A stretch of 64,000 nt of DNA. It comes from Vanessa cardui. Its lineage: Eukaryota; Arthropoda; Insecta; Lepidoptera; Nymphalidae. Positions 60,048-64,000 of the stretch are shown here, piece by piece. A program made the position numbers and the translations under genes. The notes beneath the pieces were generated by a model that saw nothing but the letters and a program-made list of their open reading frames with translations, had not been told where the DNA came from and ran no database searches. The DNA lies in contig NC_061140.1 of assembly GCF_905220365.1 (NCBI RefSeq), forward strand, positions 3,350,501 through 3,414,500, in the 5' to 3' direction. The first letter of the stretch is position 1. The number at the start of each line of letters is the position of its first letter.

Positions 60048-60668
60048 ATGGATACTCCTTATCAAAGCCACATAAATAAAAATGATTTTGACTATGTCTA
60101 TGAACCCGCTGAAGATAGTTTTCTACTTATTGATGCATTGGAAAAAGACCTGCCTTATCTTAAGGCTAGAGAACCAATATTTTGCTTAGAAGTAGGTTCG
60201 GGGAGTGGTGTTGTCATTACAGCTTTTGGAATGGTTTTCCCTAGAACTTTTTGTTTTAGCACAGACATTAATTTTAGGGCATGTGAAATGTCTCTAAGCA
60301 CTGCAATTCAAAACAAAGTACTGCTAGATGTTGTCAATATGGATTTAGTTTCTTGTTTTGTTAATAATAAATTTGATGTTGTAATATTTAATCCTCCATA
60401 TGTTGTAACAGACACAACAGAATGTGGAGGGTGTGGTATTGAGGCAAGTTGGGCCGGTGGTGTCAAGGGTAGAGAGGTAACAGACAAGTTATTGGATGCT
60501 ATACCAAAGATTCTGTCTCCTAATGGCACATTCTACCTCTTGCTTATTAAAGATAACATTCCACTTGAAGTTGTTCAAATAATGTCCAAAAAAGGTTACA
60601 AGTCAGAGACTATAATAACGAGACAAGTGAGAAATGAGCAGCAATTAGTCTTAAAATTTTATAAATAG
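60048..60668 (+). CDS. HEMK2: HemK family methyltransferase 2 (eRF1 glutamine)
   Basis: A SAM-dependent methyltransferase (N6AMT1/HEMK2 family). With TRMT112 it methylates the glutamine of the GGQ motif in translation termination factor eRF1; lysine and DNA substrates have also been claimed. Single exon, 206 aa (human 214). The family N-terminus VYEPAEDSFLLIDALEKDL is followed by SAM-binding LEVGSGSGVV (about 50-60) and the catalytic NPPYV (about residue 115). An upstream GTG at 60027 extends the open frame. I chose ATG 60048 because it has A at -3 and G at +4 and leads directly into the conserved start. There is a four-base gap to the SNAPIN stop. It is tail-to-tail with the GST gene, stop codons 90 bp apart. 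Confidence 0.95.
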   Translation: MDTPYQSHINKNDFDYVYEPAEDSFLLIDALEKDLPYLKAREPIFCLEVGSGSGVVITAFGMVFPRTFCFSTDINFRACEMSLSTAIQNKVLLDVVNMDLVSCFVNNKFDVVIFNPPYVVTDTTECGGCGIEASWAGGVKGREVTDKLLDAIPKILSPNGTFYLLLIKDNIPLEVVQIMSKKGYKSETIITRQVRNEQQLVLKFYK

Positions 60669-60758
60669 AAAAATATATTATCATTTACATTTAATATTAT
60701 ATAATGTTATAGGATTAAGTGCATATATATATAGATATGAAAAATATATTTATAAACA

Positions 60759-61653
60759 CTATTTTAAGTTTTTCTTCACAATCGATGCAAAGAGCTTAGC
60801 ACCTTCTAAATTATCTTCATATCCAGGTATGCTTTCGCAACTTTTCAGCCATCTTTGAATATTTGGAAAAGGAGAAAAGTCCCAGCCCACTTCCTAAAAT
60901 TTAAATAAGTATTTTACATGATTTTATTACAACTAATACTTATTTTACTTGCAATATTATAAATATTCATTCATACATTAATAACTTACAAGAATAGAAG
61001 CTAAAGATGCAAGAATTGCAGTATCAGCTATGGTCAAGTGTTCACCTGCAACCCACTTATTATCCTCCAAAAATTGATTGAGAAAACCAAGAGTAGCATT
61101 TAAATCATTTTTTAATTTTTCCTTTATTTCGGTTACACCCTCATAAATAATCGGATACTGAAAGAGACCAAAATATTGTTTTATATGATTTGGTTAGTGA
61201 TGGGTAATTCTTAGATGGTGAAGTTTTTCAAAATGAAAACAAGACTAGATTATAAAAATCGTTTGGTCTATAAGATTACTTAAATATAAATTTCTGGTTA
61301 TAACGTACACATATTGCTCGAATCCTTGGGTACACAAAAGAACTATCAAAGTACAATCTTTGATTGACGATTGCACGTCGTTGCAGGTCTTTTGGATATA
61401 TATCGTCATTGGTCCCGTATTTGTCTGCTAAGTAACACGCAATTGCACGACTCTCCCATATTACAAAACCATTGTCATCAAGTGTAGGTACACAGTGTTG
61501 TGGATTTATTTTAATGAAACTTTCATTAAACTGTTCTTTTTTCATTAGGTCTATAATTTTAACTTCCACTGGTACACCTATATTTTTTGCAGCAAGAACC
61601 GCACCTCTAGATGGTGCACTTAAAGGGAAATGATACAATGTTGGTGGAGACAT
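60759..61653 (-). CDS. Glutathione S-transferase, delta/epsilon class
   Basis: A cytosolic detoxification enzyme that conjugates glutathione to electrophiles. Three exons on the minus strand: 61309-61653, 60990-61157, 60759-60893 (648 nt, 215 aa). The thioredoxin-like N-domain shows YHFPLSAPSRGAV, with the serine that activates glutathione in insect delta/epsilon enzymes, INPQHCVPTLDDNGF with the cis-proline, and WESRAIACYLADKYG. The C-domain holds NKWVAGEHLTIADTAILAS, the usual folding motif, and ends EGAKLFASIVKKNLK. I prefer the ATG at 61653. An in-frame ATG 15 nt upstream (61668) would add five residues outside the normal fold. Delta versus epsilon is not decided. A single GST gene here is notable, since epsilon genes often cluster. 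Confidence 0.93.
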
Positions 61654-62229
61654 TTTAAAAGTTTTCAAAAGTATCCAACAATAATTAAAATGAACTGGCT
61701 CTAGAAGTCAGACACTTCGGTTGTTGACCTTATTTTACGTATCTTGTTTTAAGCAACTACCTACTACCTATCTAGTGGGTGGGGGGGCCTGATAAGGAAA
61801 ATATTTTACAAGAAATACTCGAATTTGTAAAAAGTACTTTACATTAGTTACTTTTTTTTTAATTAATATTTTATTATTTAGAATAATATTTGTCATTTCT
61901 TAATATTATGGCAAAAATTTTGTTTATTTAATTAATTGATGCAATTATTGTTAGAATGAAATACGAAACCTGTAGACGATAATTATAGTGTACTTATACA
62001 GCTACTTTGTTTAAATACAACATAATAACTTATTTAAATCTCAAATGATAAAAAATGTATGCTTCGTGTAGCGCGACCATTTAAAAAATACATTTTTACA
62101 AATTCTCATATTGGTAGTTTTGCTAAGATTCACTATTTCACAATTCACAAGTTCTAACGTCATTGTCAAAGTTAGTTCATGTTTGTTGTTTTTGTTTACA
62201 ATTTGTGAACAAAATAGAAATAAAAAAAA
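61654..62229. other. Bidirectional promoter region, GST / zinc-finger gene
   Basis: AT-rich gap between two diverging genes, with a G run at about 61781-61788 (GGGTGGGGGGGCC). No gene or clear core-promoter motif is recognised. Confidence 0.4.
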
Positions 62230-63903
62230 ATGACTGATAATAAATGTAGATTATGCCTAACAAATACAAATTTATTGATAAATATTTATAATAACACTAA
62301 CTCAGGAATGATATCTACTAATATAATGTGTATAACGGATATAAAAGTAAGTTAAAAATATGATATAAAATATAAATTTATTTTTCTTTCCGAAATATTA
62401 TTTTATGAAATGTAATTATAGATACATCCCAACGATGGACTGCCTAATTCTATTTGTAAACGTTGCAATAGAACTTTACAAAAATGTATAGATTTTAAAA
62501 GGCTCTGTGAGAAGTCTGATAAGGAATTGAGAAGTGCCTTAACTAACAGGACAAGTGATAAACAAACAAATGCTGAATATGAACCAACAAGTAAAGAGTG
62601 TAGTACATTGTATCTAGTTAACGAAAATTGCAAAGAATCAAAGAAAGCAGTTACAAGCGAAACCGAGACAAATGATTCCAATAATTTGAGTATTTCCAAA
62701 GTTTCTCAAAAAAAGCAATGTTTTACATGTGGAAAAATTATGTCATCTAGGTATTCAGTAGAAATTGTTATAATTTCTCAGGTGTATAAATTCAATTTCT
62801 AAATTATTATTTTTTTTTAGTTTTAGGCTCAAAACTCACTTGGCAACACACACAGATATAAAACCATATGCATGTGTATATTGCAACAAGAAATTTTCAT
62901 TAGTGCAAAATCTGAATGTTCATTTAAGAATACATACGGTAAATATTTTACATAAATTTTACAATATTAGAATAAGGGACTAGTTTACCTTATTTTTATA
63001 TGAAGAGAATTTTTTTTTATGTGTACTACTAAGTTTTGAGAGTATCTATATATTAGTTATTTAAAGTATTATATTATTTTATCAAAAAGATTAATTTAAT
63101 TTGTGATGTGACAAAAAATTTAAAGATAGTTTATTTCCAGGGTGAAAAACCATTCAGTTGTGCTGTGTGTGGAAAGTCATTTGCCCAATCATCAGGATTA
63201 ACAACACATAAAAGAAAGCACACTGGACAAACACCTTATAAATGTGTTTTGTGTCCACGTAGCTTTCGCACAGTGGGACATTTACAATATCATGTCAGGT
63301 AAGCATAAAATTATTATATTAAATCAAAAACTGAATTTGCTACTTCAGCTTAATGAATCAATGTAAATAAATACATTGATGCAAGGATATTCTTGAAATA
63401 ATATAGTATAAATACTATAGGTTTTCCTTAAATTTTAAATCTACTCTTCAGGGATCAGATTAAGACTAACATTAAGGACAATACCAATGAGGTTACTAAT
63501 ATAAGAGTTTTTTTGCAACATTTTTACTAAATGTGAAATTACACAATAATATAGAAGCATTAAAATTACTGTCATCTGAAACTGTGATTGATATAATTGT
63601 ATCTTTTTTTTATACAGGCGGCATACTGGTGAAAAGAAATTTGAATGTGACATGTGTAGTCGTGCCTTTATTACACGAAGTGATTTGAAACAGCATTTAA
63701 TGACACATAGTGGAGAAAAGCTTCATGTTTGCTGCAATTGTGGTATGAGATTTTCAAGGGCTTCAAATTTAAAACGTCACATCAAATATTCACATAATGA
63801 AGAGAAATCTTACAAGTGTACTCAATGTCTTTCAAAATTTATGCGCAAAACTGAACTAGATAAACATGAAAAGAAACATAAGAGTGAATTAAAAATAAAT
63901 TGA
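62230..63903 (+). CDS. ZAD-domain C2H2 zinc-finger protein, 7 fingers
   Basis: Probable DNA-binding nuclear regulator of the insect-expanded ZAD family. Five exons: 62230-62346, 62422-62750, 62821-62938, 63141-63298, 63618-63903 (1008 nt, 335 aa). The N-terminal ZAD zinc knuckle is seen as CRLC near residue 6 and CKRC near residue 50. A Lys/Glu/Asn-rich linker is followed by seven C2H2 fingers starting CFTC, CVYC, CAVC, CVLC, CDMC, CCNC and CTQC, several joined by HTGEK-like linkers. The acceptor at 62819-62820 was chosen over one six bases later because it gives the canonical 12-residue spacing in finger 1. ZAD domains commonly dimerise. The target is unknown; an individual name cannot be given. 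Confidence 0.93.
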
Positions 63904-64000
63904 ATATAAACAAAAATACTTTTTTATTAACCCGCGGTCATTTAACGCAAGTAAGCGTTTCAAGCAAATTGAAATATGCGACTTATTAACAATAATTATT

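Noticed and set aside
62821..62826. Alternative acceptor six bases downstream in the zinc-finger gene
   Set aside because: It would shorten finger 1 from 12 to 10 residues between Cys and His, off the C2H2 consensus.

Overview
The window looks like about 64 kb of an AT-rich insect nuclear genome, most likely a butterfly or moth. The evidence is spliced genes with short AT-rich introns, an arthropod ionotropic receptor, an insect delta/epsilon-type glutathione S-transferase, a ZAD zinc-finger gene, and two tRNA-headed SINE families of a type I associate with Lepidoptera. The species cannot be fixed from the sequence alone. All exon models were read by hand from splice signals and reading frame.

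Left third (1-10712): mostly gene-free, AT-rich DNA with dispersed repeats, a non-autonomous hAT element with an 8-bp target duplication (6463-6781), and one intronless unknown gene (9127-9615, minus). Middle (10713-42393): a 20-exon thrombospondin of the pentameric type (minus) lies head-to-head with a 16-exon FAF1 gene (plus). Thrombospondin introns carry many repeats. FAF1 carries a 37-bp minisatellite starting at the seventh base of one intron, plus GC-rich patches.

Right third (45682-63903): a six-exon IR75-type receptor (minus) with two degenerate LINEs in one intron; an intronless LanC-like gene (minus) facing a tubulin-polyglutamylase-complex subunit gene, LRRC49 (plus); SNAPIN and HEMK2 (plus) separated by four bases; a GST gene (minus) tail-to-tail with HEMK2; and a ZAD-C2H2 zinc-finger gene (plus) facing the GST.

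The genes are mostly unrelated in function: extracellular matrix, p97/ubiquitin handling, chemosensation, tubulin modification, lysosome-related trafficking, translation-factor methylation, detoxification and transcription. The joint features worth attention are architectural: head-to-head pairs, a possible dicistronic SNAPIN-HEMK2 unit, and near-perfect hairpins in non-coding DNA (a twin at 43912-43992 and a single at 22639-22682). No prokaryotic-type system, CRISPR array or tRNA/rRNA gene was recognised.
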